The notes: generated by a model from the sequence alone, not told the origin. A stretch of 7,850 nt of DNA from Cytophagales bacterium (GCA_024643485.1 JAHEMU010000116.1:1-7850); one strand, 5' to 3'. Positions 1 to 5,911 are shown, numbered from the stretch's first letter. A program made the numbers and translations.

Positions 1-1
1 T

Positions 2-424
2 AAAAACGGTTCTTTCAAGGAAATTAGTAAAGGTCGAATTATTGGATCTATTGGACTTGGAATATCATTATCGATAATTCTTATTGGATTCATGTTTAAA
101 TTTCTTATTCTTCCAGGCTCTGCTGAAATGTTAATAATTGGAAGTGTCTATTTAATAATAATATCCTGTATTGCCGCTTTAATATTCATAGTTAAATATC
201 ATGGTAAATCTACTTTTTACACATCCAATTTTAAAAGAATAATACCTATTCTGTTAATTGGAATATTTTCGTATTTGCTACCAACTGATACTTTAATTGA
301 CATAAGATATCGCAACAGGCCTGAATACGCAGAACAATTGAAAAAGTCATTAAAATATCCAAGTAATGAACAAATACTTAACGAAGAAGAGCTAGAAAGC
401 CGAAGCAATGAGTTGAATAACTAG
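2..424 (+). CDS. Integral membrane protein with FK..PG hairpin (5' end missing)
   Basis: The frame is open from the left edge (first full codon at 2). The first in-frame ATG is at 92, inside a hydrophobic segment, so the real start lies outside the window and 140 codons are visible. Visible residues 13-29 and 42-61 are membrane segments, joined by a turn reading FKFLILPGSAEMLIIG. A third hydrophobic stretch (RIIPILLIGIFSYLLP) follows. After it comes a polar tail with an IRYRNRPEYAEQLKKSL block and many Glu/Asn. From family knowledge, a hairpin of the form FK-x-x-HWPG(A)...IG is common in Bacteroidota membrane proteins, loosely like the N-terminus of gliding protein GldL, and is often followed by a YRN-PEY tail. 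Here the usual His-Trp before PG is Ile-Leu. The function is unknown. Calling it a gliding-motility protein would be unsupported, because no gldK/M/N neighbours are visible. Confidence 0.75.
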   Translation, partial: KNGSFKEISKGRIIGSIGLGISLSIILIGFMFKFLILPGSAEMLIIGSVYLIIISCIAALIFIVKYHGKSTFYTSNFKRIIPILLIGIFSYLLPTDTLIDIRYRNRPEYAEQLKKSLKYPSNEQILNEEELESRSNELNN

Positions 425-432
425 CCAATATT

Positions 433-475
433 ATAGAAACCGATGAGAAAATGGCGACAGTGGTTTCTATTTTTT
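433..475 (+). terminator. Probable Rho-independent terminator after the membrane protein gene
   Basis: A perfect 9-bp inverted repeat (ATAGAAACC at 433-441, GGTTTCTAT at 462-470) is followed directly by five more T, giving a run of six T at 470-475. It begins 9 bases after the TAG stop at 422-424, where a terminator would be expected. The 20-nt loop is longer than usual and the stem has only three G-C pairs, so strength is uncertain. There is no matching A-run on the left, so it should act on the plus strand only. It overlaps the open frame at 447-653, and both readings are unlikely to be functional as drawn. Confidence 0.55.
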
Positions 476-653
476 GCTAAAAGACTCAAAGGGCCAATTG
501 TGGACTAAATTCATAAAATCATTTAAAGACAAGCTAGTTGTAAAAAGTGAAAATGAAATAATTACAGCAGTACAAACTTTGTCTTTATGGAATATAAGAG
601 TACTTAAATTTGAATATGAAATAAATAAAATACAATATTCCAACGAAAGCTAA
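447..653 (+). other. Unassigned protein-like open frame, possible small or broken gene
   Basis: The frame is free of stops from 447 to the TAA at 651-653 (68 codons) in a very AT-rich stretch. It reads like a real protein, with mixed charged and hydrophobic residues such as FIKSFKDKLVVKSENEIITA, then SLWNIRVLKFEYEINKI. It contains no ATG. The best in-frame start is TTG at 498, which would give about 51 residues. An ATG at 443 in another frame opens a 21-codon peptide (MRKWRQWFLFFAKRLKG...) that ends at 506-508. A single-base shift near 480-495 would join the two into a roughly 70-residue protein. This could therefore be a small gene with a weak start, a frameshifted remnant, or chance. No family is recognised. 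The rest of the 425-658 gap holds only the hairpin described separately. Confidence 0.3.
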
Positions 654-658
654 AATAC

Positions 659-1648
659 TTACCTACTATTTCCTTTATACCACTCCACAAATTCGTCAAT
701 CGATTCATTTAATGTCATTGCAGGCTTAAAACCCAACATTTCCTTTGCTTTACTGTTGTCTAAAGTAAATGAATGAGCCAATGTGCTAATTCCGTATTTT
801 GTAAGTGCGGGCTCTTTCCCGTTGGTTAATCGCGAAACAATCTCCAACACTTGGGCATAAAGATCGACGACTCTAAAAGGGACATGTTTTGTAATAGGTG
901 CCTTGCCTAACTTCACTAAAGTCTGATTTATTACCTCCCACAATTTCACTTCCTCGCCGTTCGATATATTATATGCTTGATTTAAAATTTCATTACCTCC
1001 ATTTAACGAAAGAAGAATGGCACTTACAACACTCGAAACCGGAGTTAAATCCACCACATTTTGTCCATCTCCAATGATTCTCAATTTCCCTTCCTCATAC
1101 GCCTTAATCATCCGAGGCATAATAACTGTATCCCCCTTCCCAACTATCGCCCTTGGACGAAGAGTTACGTACGGAATGGATGATTTTCTCAATTCTTCTT
1201 CTGCCAAATATTTTGTGTAAGCATAATTATTGATGAATTTTTTTGGCAATTCACTATCCTCTTTAACATTTAATCGACTTTTACCTGCGTTGTAAATACT
1301 TGGAGAGGAAATGAAAATAAATCGCTTCACTCCTGCTTCTTCAGAACTTCTCAATAAATTCTTAACCGTTTCAACATTAGCCGTGTAAAATTCCTGGTAA
1401 GTTCCCCAAGGTGAAGAAAGTGCAGCTGCATGTATAACGACATCAATTCCCGATTCAAATAACTGTCGAATAAAAGATGGCTCATTCAAATTTCCGAGTA
1501 TATATTCCGCTTTGGGATGATCCACCCGCTTATCTTCACGCAATGTCCTACCGGTTGAAATTACTTTAGTTACCGTTTCCAGTTTTACTAATTCCTCTAA
1601 TGTTCGATGTCCTAGAAACCCCGTCGCCCCTGTTAAAAGTATATTCAT
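659..1648 (-). CDS. Extended SDR, NAD(P)-dependent epimerase/3-beta-HSD/OleD-like reductase
   Basis: This 329-residue protein has the usual length for extended short-chain dehydrogenases. Visible features are the Rossmann motif GATGFLG (7-13), VIHAAA (71-76, NAD ribose contact), the catalytic region ISSPSIY with Ser114/115, and the pair Tyr142/Lys146 in YAYTK. The block RPRAIVGKGDT (164-174) is a hallmark of the 3-beta-hydroxysteroid dehydrogenase/OleD branch rather than of sugar-nucleotide epimerases. Gly-Arg at 33-34, after the second strand, hints at NADPH (inference). The expected chemistry is oxidation/reduction of a hydroxyl or keto group on a hydrophobic, lipid-like substrate; OleD itself reduces 2-alkyl-3-ketoalkanoates in olefin synthesis. 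It is the last gene of a minus-strand trio, 46 bases after the CPBP gene. The start is the first ATG before the Rossmann strand. No signal peptide is seen, so it is probably cytoplasmic. The exact substrate is unknown. Confidence 0.85.
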   Translation of the reverse strand: MNILLTGATGFLGHRTLEELVKLETVTKVISTGRTLREDKRVDHPKAEYILGNLNEPSFIRQLFESGIDVVIHAAALSSPWGTYQEFYTANVETVKNLLRSSEEAGVKRFIFISSPSIYNAGKSRLNVKEDSELPKKFINNYAYTKYLAEEELRKSSIPYVTLRPRAIVGKGDTVIMPRMIKAYEEGKLRIIGDGQNVVDLTPVSSVVSAILLSLNGGNEILNQAYNISNGEEVKLWEVINQTLVKLGKAPITKHVPFRVVDLYAQVLEIVSRLTNGKEPALTKYGISTLAHSFTLDNSKAKEMLGFKPAMTLNESIDEFVEWYKGNSR

Positions 1649-1694
1649 CTGTTAATTTTTATTATTTTTTCACATTCACTCGATATTTCTTTTT

Positions 1695-2447
1695 TCATCG
1701 GCTGAATTTCATTTCAGGATGATATTTTAAAGAGAAGATATTGTTCGACCAAGCCATAGCGACATGAACAAAATAAGCTATCCATATCGATTCTGTCTCC
1801 AATGTCAATATAGATAATATGATAGCAAATGGGATGGTCATAATTGCCTCATTTAATCCCTTCGGAATATGTGTCGCCGAATATAATCCAATGTTCACAG
1901 CTATTGCGGGCCATAACCCTAGGGAATCTTTCAATGGAAATAATAACAGCCCTCTAAAGTAAAATTCATACCCCAACAAATAAACCGCCCACGAAAGAAG
2001 AGACGCGGATACAAGCTTTGTATTCCAATTCGCAGTCCGAATTTGAGGGTATTGCTGCTGATTTTTCTCTTTTCGAGAACTCATCCATACCAATGGAACC
2101 ACAAGTATTATCAAAACAAAAGTCCATCCTAGGATAGCATTCAAATGATCTATATCAAACGCAAATCCCAGCTCTTTCAATTTTGTGTCAGGAAAAAACA
2201 GCAAATAGGAAACGAATGGAACGGCCCCCATAATGGTTCCACCAAACAATCTGGTAATGACAATAAATGAAGCGTTAGACTGGTCTTTAAAAAATATATT
2301 TGCCAGTTTAGATTCCCACTTTTTCGATTGTGTGAAAAACCAATAAACAATAAAAGAAAGTATTCCCGTAAGAATGGGTACTATCACCTTTATATCCGTA
2401 GAGTTGATTTTCAAATCAACATTTTTCAGCAAAGATAAAACTTCCAT
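1695..2447 (-). CDS. Divergent CPBP (Abi/Rce1-like) intramembrane protease family protein
   Basis: This 250-residue polytopic membrane protein has hydrophobic segments near residues 20-38, 61-85, 105-123, 146-170, 178-194, 202-216 and 221-238. The CPBP signature can be traced in order but is altered. Motif 1 (usually EExxxR) is YEFYFRG at 160-166, so Glu161 and Arg165 remain but the first Glu is Tyr160. Motif 2 (usually FxxxH) is YSATH at 189-193, with His193 kept. Motif 3 has His228 in FVHVAMAWSNN, with Asn235/236 three or more residues later than in the common HxxxN form. Family members cleave CAAX-like or other substrates in the membrane, or act as non-proteolytic membrane factors. It lies 23 bases after the SDR gene and 46 before the OleD-like gene, so it is probably co-transcribed with both. 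Loss of the first Glu leaves catalytic activity open. Confidence 0.75.
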   Translation of the reverse strand: MEVLSLLKNVDLKINSTDIKVIVPILTGILSFIVYWFFTQSKKWESKLANIFFKDQSNASFIVITRLFGGTIMGAVPFVSYLLFFPDTKLKELGFAFDIDHLNAILGWTFVLIILVVPLVWMSSRKEKNQQQYPQIRTANWNTKLVSASLLSWAVYLLGYEFYFRGLLLFPLKDSLGLWPAIAVNIGLYSATHIPKGLNEAIMTIPFAIILSILTLETESIWIAYFVHVAMAWSNNIFSLKYHPEMKFSR

Positions 2448-2470
2448 AATCGTGCTTTTATATCTCTGAA

Positions 2471-3304
2471 TTATTTGAAATAATACTCAACCTCAGTTTG
2501 CATTTTATTGTTCATGACTTCCTTTCTGGATCCATTACTCACAATTCTAATGCCTATAAATGGCGGTGTTAATCTCATTAAAGCTAAGAACATTCTGTTA
2601 ATCCATCCAATAACAATCAAGCGTTTCCCTCGAAACATTTTTCTAATCGCGATTTTCGCCACTATGGATGGACATACTACACTTGCTTTAACAAATTCCG
2701 TATGATGACTCAAACGATTCACGAGGAATTTATTTGTAAGCATTGGTCCTGGAGTTAGGACTGAAACCCGCACTGAAGTGTTTTTAAGTTCCTCTGCTAA
2801 TCCTAATGAAAAGAAGCGCACAAAACACTTGGAAGCAGGGTAAATTGACTTATAACCAGAAGGGATAAACGATATCAAACTAGAGACATTTAAAATATAG
2901 GCCTGCTTTTGGGATTTTAACAATGGTAACATCTGATGAGTAATAATAGACAGTGCCTTTATATTTATATCGATCATTTTAGAGATGAAAATCGGGCTGC
3001 ATTTGGAAAATTCACAAGCCGCGCCTATACCTGCATTATTAATCAATGTATCAATTTGATAGTGGGATTTTACCCATTCAATCATTTCATTTAGCTGTAC
3101 TGGCTGGGATAGATCACATTCATAAAAAGCAGTATGTACTTGATATTTTTCAGCAAGTTGAATGCTGGTTTCCTTCAAGCCTTGATCTTTTAAAGAAACA
3201 AGCAACACATTATTACCACATTTTGCCAACTCTTCAGCAAAGCATTTTCCCAATCCGGAACTTGCCCCAGTAACTAAAGAATAACGTTCAGAATTCTTTT
3301 TCAT
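2471..3304 (-). CDS. Classical SDR family oxidoreductase (DltE/YqjQ-like)
   Basis: This 277-residue protein carries the full classical SDR set: TGASSGLG cofactor loop (12-19), NNAG (89-92), Asn114 in IDIN, NVSS with catalytic Ser142 (139-142), Tyr155-xxx-Lys159 (YPASK), and PGP (185-187) after the sixth strand. Active-site residues are intact, so it should be a working NAD(P)H-dependent oxidoreductase. The C-terminus (about 228-256, rich in Ile, Leu, Met and Pro) is hydrophobic or amphipathic, as in membrane-associated SDRs that act on lipid-like substrates; that role is inferred. It is the first gene of the minus-strand trio SDR, CPBP, OleD-like SDR, with 23 bases to the next gene. The start is the first ATG before the cofactor-binding strand; a 6-bp inverted repeat (3305-3310 with 3326-3331) sits directly upstream. 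The substrate cannot be named. Confidence 0.88.
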   Translation of the reverse strand: MKKNSERYSLVTGASSGLGKCFAEELAKCGNNVLLVSLKDQGLKETSIQLAEKYQVHTAFYECDLSQPVQLNEMIEWVKSHYQIDTLINNAGIGAACEFSKCSPIFISKMIDINIKALSIITHQMLPLLKSQKQAYILNVSSLISFIPSGYKSIYPASKCFVRFFSLGLAEELKNTSVRVSVLTPGPMLTNKFLVNRLSHHTEFVKASVVCPSIVAKIAIRKMFRGKRLIVIGWINRMFLALMRLTPPFIGIRIVSNGSRKEVMNNKMQTEVEYYFK

Positions 3305-3374
3305 GTTAGTTTGATTAATGACCTTACTAACTTAAAAGGAATGTAATACGTGCAATAATTGAATTTCGATTTAC

Positions 3375-3403
3375 CAAATTACCGATTATTAAAAAATCCC
3401 AAA
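3375..3403 (-). promoter_or_regulatory. Weak candidate Bacteroidota promoter for the SDR operon
   Basis: On the minus strand TTTG (3403-3400) is followed after 18 bases by TAATTTG (3381-3375). This resembles the Bacteroidota TTTG / TAnnTTTG arrangement but lacks one base in the -7 box. It would start a transcript about 60-65 bases before the SDR ATG. The match is imperfect and the gap is AT-rich, so a chance hit is quite possible. Confidence 0.22.
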
Positions 3404-3432
3404 CTTCATCGAAAGGTTCCAATCCCTTGGGA
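3391..3432 (-). terminator. Possible terminator after the HAD phosphatase gene
   Basis: Read on the minus strand, TCCCAA (3432-3427) pairs with TTGGGA (3402-3397) and is followed immediately by six T (A-run 3396-3391 on the plus strand). The stem is 6 bp, with one extra G-T pair possible, and the loop is 24 nt. It lies about 50 bases after the HAD stop codon, as expected for a terminator separating that gene from the SDR operon. The short stem and long loop make this tentative. Nothing else is recognised in the 180-bp gap 3305-3484 apart from the weak promoter candidate. Confidence 0.35.
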
Positions 3433-3484
3433 ATAAATAAGAATATTATGGTGCCAAAACGTCACTTTATTAAAATTTCCTAAA

Positions 3485-4147
3485 TTAAAATTTGAATAAG
3501 TTTCCGCATCCTAAAAAATCTTTAATAAATCCATGCACCGGAAATTTTTTAAATTCATTTGGCTGATGGGTAGTAGTTACCACTATCACCGTTGCCCCTG
3601 ATCTGACGGCCGCCTCCACACCTGTTGGAGAGTCTTCAAAAATGATACATTCTTCAGGTAATAACCCCAGTTGATGTATTGTTTTTAAAAATATCTCAGG
3701 ATTTGGCTTCCCTTTTTCCACCATTCCAGCATCTACCACTGCACCAAATAAAGGACGAATACTTAATGTATCTAAAACAAAATCCACGTTTTCCTTAGGT
3801 GCAGCAGTACCAATTCCAATTTTTATTTTTTTCTCCTTTAAGAATTGTAAGAATTCATCTAAACCATCGATCAGCTTTAAAGAATCTTTATACAACAAAC
3901 GATATTGTGCTTCTTTGTCATCCGCATGAAATTTACGTTCTACTTTGCTTAAACGATCCCCGAACAACCGTGTTAATATCTCCTCATTTACCCCGTGTAT
4001 TGACTCCTTAACTTCTTGCAGATTCAATTCCATCCCCAATTCGGAGAGTTTTTTCTGCCAAGCTTGATGATGAATTAACATATTATCGATCATCGTTCCG
4101 TCCATATCAAAAATCACCCCTTTGAACGATTGCAAATCAATTTTCAT
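3485..4147 (-). CDS. HAD-superfamily IA hydrolase, beta-phosphoglucomutase-like phosphatase
   Basis: This 220-residue protein has the complete HAD set: motif I DMDGT (14-18) with nucleophile Asp14 and acid/base Asp16, motif II Thr114 in GIGTAA, motif III Lys147 in GKPNPEIF, and motif IV Glu171/Asp172 in FEDSPTG. A helical cap lies between residues about 20 and 95. Residues 26-30 (HHQAW) match the HxxAW element of beta-phosphoglucomutase, but the cap-loop Arg that grips the phosphosugar there is not seen: HGVNEEIL stands where mutases have GxxR. A small-molecule, probably sugar-phosphate, phosphatase is therefore more likely than a mutase. It should be soluble, cytoplasmic and Mg2+-dependent. 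It is divergent from the repeat lipoprotein gene (107 bases apart) and 180 bases upstream of the SDR gene, probably its own transcription unit. The start is the only ATG before motif I. Confidence 0.88.
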   Translation of the reverse strand: MKIDLQSFKGVIFDMDGTMIDNMLIHHQAWQKKLSELGMELNLQEVKESIHGVNEEILTRLFGDRLSKVERKFHADDKEAQYRLLYKDSLKLIDGLDEFLQFLKEKKIKIGIGTAAPKENVDFVLDTLSIRPLFGAVVDAGMVEKGKPNPEIFLKTIHQLGLLPEECIIFEDSPTGVEAAVRSGATVIVVTTTHQPNEFKKFPVHGFIKDFLGCGNLFKF

Positions 4148-4224
4148 ACTTTTCTTTGGTTAATTACCCTTACCGTAAAATAATGCTAATTACTTTATGC
4201 CTAAATAAATAAAAAATTATTGAT

Positions 4225-4232
4225 TATCTTTG
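4225..4232 (+). promoter_or_regulatory. Bacteroidota -7 promoter box (TAnnTTTG) of the repeat lipoprotein gene
   Basis: TATCTTTG matches all six fixed positions of the Bacteroidota -7 consensus TAnnTTTG and lies 22 bases before the ATG at 4255, giving a short leader. No good TTG or TTTG -33 element is found at the usual 17-23-base spacing; the region is A/T-only there. No Shine-Dalgarno sequence precedes the ATG, which is usual for the phylum. Confidence 0.55.
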
Positions 4233-4254
4233 AACAAACTATAAATCTCAACTT

Positions 4255-4563
4255 ATGAACAAATTAAAGAACTTAGGATCGATTTTGTTTGCCTTAATTT
4301 TTGGCTTTATGATATCGGCGAGTCTTGTTTCTTGTAATTCAGGACAACAAAGTGACCAAGCAACTGAAGAAACAGATGCAGCAACTGAAGCAGATTCAAC
4401 TGCGGCAGGCGAACATCCTGAAGGTGAACACCCTGAAGGCGAACATCCAGAAGGAGAGGATCACGAAGAAGGCGAGCATCCAGAAGGTGAACATCCTGAA
4501 GGTGAACATCCTGATAGCGATGACTCAGGTGAACAAGAAGACGGAGGAGAGGCTCAACAATAG
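4255..4563 (+). CDS. Small His/Glu-rich GEHPE-repeat lipoprotein
   Basis: This 102-residue protein starts with a lipoprotein signal: Lys3/Lys5, a hydrophobic core to about residue 23, and lipobox LVSC with Cys27. Mature residues 28-51 are a low-complexity Gln/Thr/Ala/Glu linker. Residues 52-87 are seven GEHPE units, the fourth being the variant GEDHEE, and the tail is acidic (DSDDSGEQEDGG). Seven His and many Glu/Asp make a strongly acidic, probably disordered chain that could bind divalent metal ions such as Zn, Ni, Cu or Ca; this is inferred from composition only. It should be anchored in the inner or outer membrane and face the periplasm or surface. The gene has its own promoter box, diverges from the HAD gene, and ends one base before the stop of the convergent transglutaminase gene. 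No named family is recognised; an acidic cushion or metal buffer are guesses. Confidence 0.85.
   Translation: MNKLKNLGSILFALIFGFMISASLVSCNSGQQSDQATEETDAATEADSTAAGEHPEGEHPEGEHPEGEDHEEGEHPEGEHPEGEHPDSDDSGEQEDGGEAQQ
4408..4515 (+). repeat. In-frame 15-bp tandem repeat encoding GEHPE
   Basis: Seven units start at 4408, 4423, 4438, 4453, 4471, 4486 and 4501. Six are 15 bp (consensus GGTGAACATCCTGAA); the fourth is an 18-bp variant encoding GEDHEE, and the last ends in Asp instead of Glu. Copies differ mainly at third codon positions (GGC/GGT/GGA, CAT/CAC, CCT/CCA, GAA/GAG). The array lies wholly inside the lipoprotein gene and there are no spacers, so it is not a CRISPR. Confidence 0.95.
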
Positions 4564-4564
4564 T

Positions 4565-5911
4565 TTAACCTTCTCCCCTTTTAAAACTAAAGGTCGTTTT
4601 AACTGACATTTGCTCCCCGTTCATTTCAAAAACAGGGTATGCCAAGAAGTTAATAGGACCTGCCAAAGGGCCGGGGTCTAATTGAAGATCCCGGCCTTTA
4701 CTTAACTCAATTCTATTGGCTGGGTGATGTCCAAAATAATAGGTAGCTAACGCAGTATATTTATTAGCTTCACTTATATCCACAGGCCACCATTTTCCTT
4801 CGGCGTAAAATTCTGCCCAACAGTGATATCCATCTACACCACCTTCATCACGATCCGAAGGAATAGATGCTCCAACTCCGAATCTTGCCGGAATATTAGC
4901 TGTTCGCGCCAAACTAATAAAAAGAGAATGAAATTCTGTACAGTTTCCACTTTTTGAATCACAAGCGTAATTCGCATCACCAGTACCGTAAATCCCTGCC
5001 TTTTTGTATGACATATTATCAATAATATAATCATAAATGGCACGAGCTTTTACCAACTCATTATCTTTCTCTTTACCCGCCAATATTTCATTGATGATGG
5101 TTGAAAACCGTCCACCAACGGGCAGCAAAGGAATTCCCTCTAAATACTGATTCATTCCTTTATCTTCAGCGGCATAAGGAGCCTTTTCTTTTCGATCTAC
5201 TTTATACGTAACCCTGATTGTAGAATTACTATTTTCGGCACTCATCTTCGCAAATAGAATTTTATTGCCATTTTTTTCATCCACCACCAATTGTTTGTTT
5301 TCCATACCCTCTATCGAAACCACTTCAACCTCTTGGTACGCATCACTGCTCGCCATTGGAATCCATAAATTCGCCTCCTTTTCTATTTGAGGAAGCTGTA
5401 ATTCATAATAAAATTCAAATTGATCTTCACCTTCTTTAACTCCAAGCAAATCATTTTCAGACTGCTCCATTGGCACTTGGAACCAAGTTTTATCTGTTTT
5501 ATTTTGTTTCCATGAATAATAGGGCTTTCCATTTAATTTATGAACCGTTGTTTCCGTAACGTTCATATCACCGGGCACACCCTCCATAAAGAAATCCACA
5601 TCAAAAACTTCACCACTGATATCTGCTAAATCTACACACGCAAATTGTCGTCCATGTCCTAAATCAGAAAGAAATTCTGTATGTACTCGAACCAATTTCA
5701 ACTTCAAAGGTTCACCATTATTATCCAAATGGAAATAGCCATTTTCCTCTTCAATTTTTTTATCAATATAGTCTTTTATACCCTGCTCAATTTCCCCTAT
5801 ACTTACCTTTTTAGGTTTTTCAACTACGGCGACTTCTTTCGATTTATCTGCCTCACAACCAATATTCATTATTCCAAATACGACTAAAAGCAGGATGTGT
5901 ACTTTGTTCAT
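4565..5911 (-). CDS. Transglutaminase-like lipoprotein with an extra N-terminal domain
   Basis: This 448-residue protein has a signal sequence (hydrophobic 5-18) ending in NIGC, so Cys19 is the probable lipid-modified residue, although -3 is Asn rather than Leu. Residues about 37-136 form a separate domain rich in conserved-looking His, Asp and Trp (VHTEFLSDLGHGRQF at 76-90, CVDL, FDVDFF at 103-108, VHKLNGKPYYSW); I cannot name it. A beta-rich region (about 165-240, including LWIPMASSDAYQ) precedes the transglutaminase core: Cys324 in GNCTEFHSLF, His363 in GYHCWAEFY and Asp378 in WWPVDIS, a complete triad. From family knowledge such proteins are cysteine proteases, amidases or crosslinking enzymes; the reaction here is unknown. 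It lies 101 bases downstream of the S9 peptidase gene on the same strand, possibly co-transcribed, and is convergent with the repeat lipoprotein, leaving no room for a terminator between the stops. Confidence 0.85.
   Translation of the reverse strand: MNKVHILLLVVFGIMNIGCEADKSKEVAVVEKPKKVSIGEIEQGIKDYIDKKIEEENGYFHLDNNGEPLKLKLVRVHTEFLSDLGHGRQFACVDLADISGEVFDVDFFMEGVPGDMNVTETTVHKLNGKPYYSWKQNKTDKTWFQVPMEQSENDLLGVKEGEDQFEFYYELQLPQIEKEANLWIPMASSDAYQEVEVVSIEGMENKQLVVDEKNGNKILFAKMSAENSNSTIRVTYKVDRKEKAPYAAEDKGMNQYLEGIPLLPVGGRFSTIINEILAGKEKDNELVKARAIYDYIIDNMSYKKAGIYGTGDANYACDSKSGNCTEFHSLFISLARTANIPARFGVGASIPSDRDEGGVDGYHCWAEFYAEGKWWPVDISEANKYTALATYYFGHHPANRIELSKGRDLQLDPGPLAGPINFLAYPVFEMNGEQMSVKTTFSFKRGEG

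Noticed and set aside
588..642. 8-bp inverted repeat (TGGAATAT / ATATTCCA) as a terminator for the OleD-like gene
   Set aside because: The loop is 39 nt, the arms are AT-rich, and there is no T-run after it on the minus strand.
3305..3331. 6-bp inverted repeat (GTTAGT / ACTAAC) next to the SDR start as a translational control hairpin or riboswitch
   Set aside because: Only 6 weak base pairs with a 15-nt loop and no conserved riboswitch core; likely by chance in AT-rich DNA.
659..4147. A complete ole-type olefin or flexirubin biosynthesis cluster
   Set aside because: No ketosynthase, hydrolase, ligase or acyl carrier gene is present in the window; only the OleD-like reductase supports the idea.
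4408..4515. Regular short repeats suggesting CRISPR or an intergenic repeat array
   Set aside because: Units are 15 bp, contiguous, without spacers, and in frame within a coding gene.
4581..4602. 7-bp TTAAAAC / GTTTTAA inverted repeat as a shared terminator of the convergent genes
   Set aside because: It is nearly all A-T, lies inside the transglutaminase coding region, and has no T-run.
4325..4606. Second open frame across the repeat lipoprotein gene
   Set aside because: It is open only because the in-frame repeat removes stops in the +1 frame too. It has no signal sequence, and the lipoprotein frame has a lipobox, a promoter box and synonymous codon variation.
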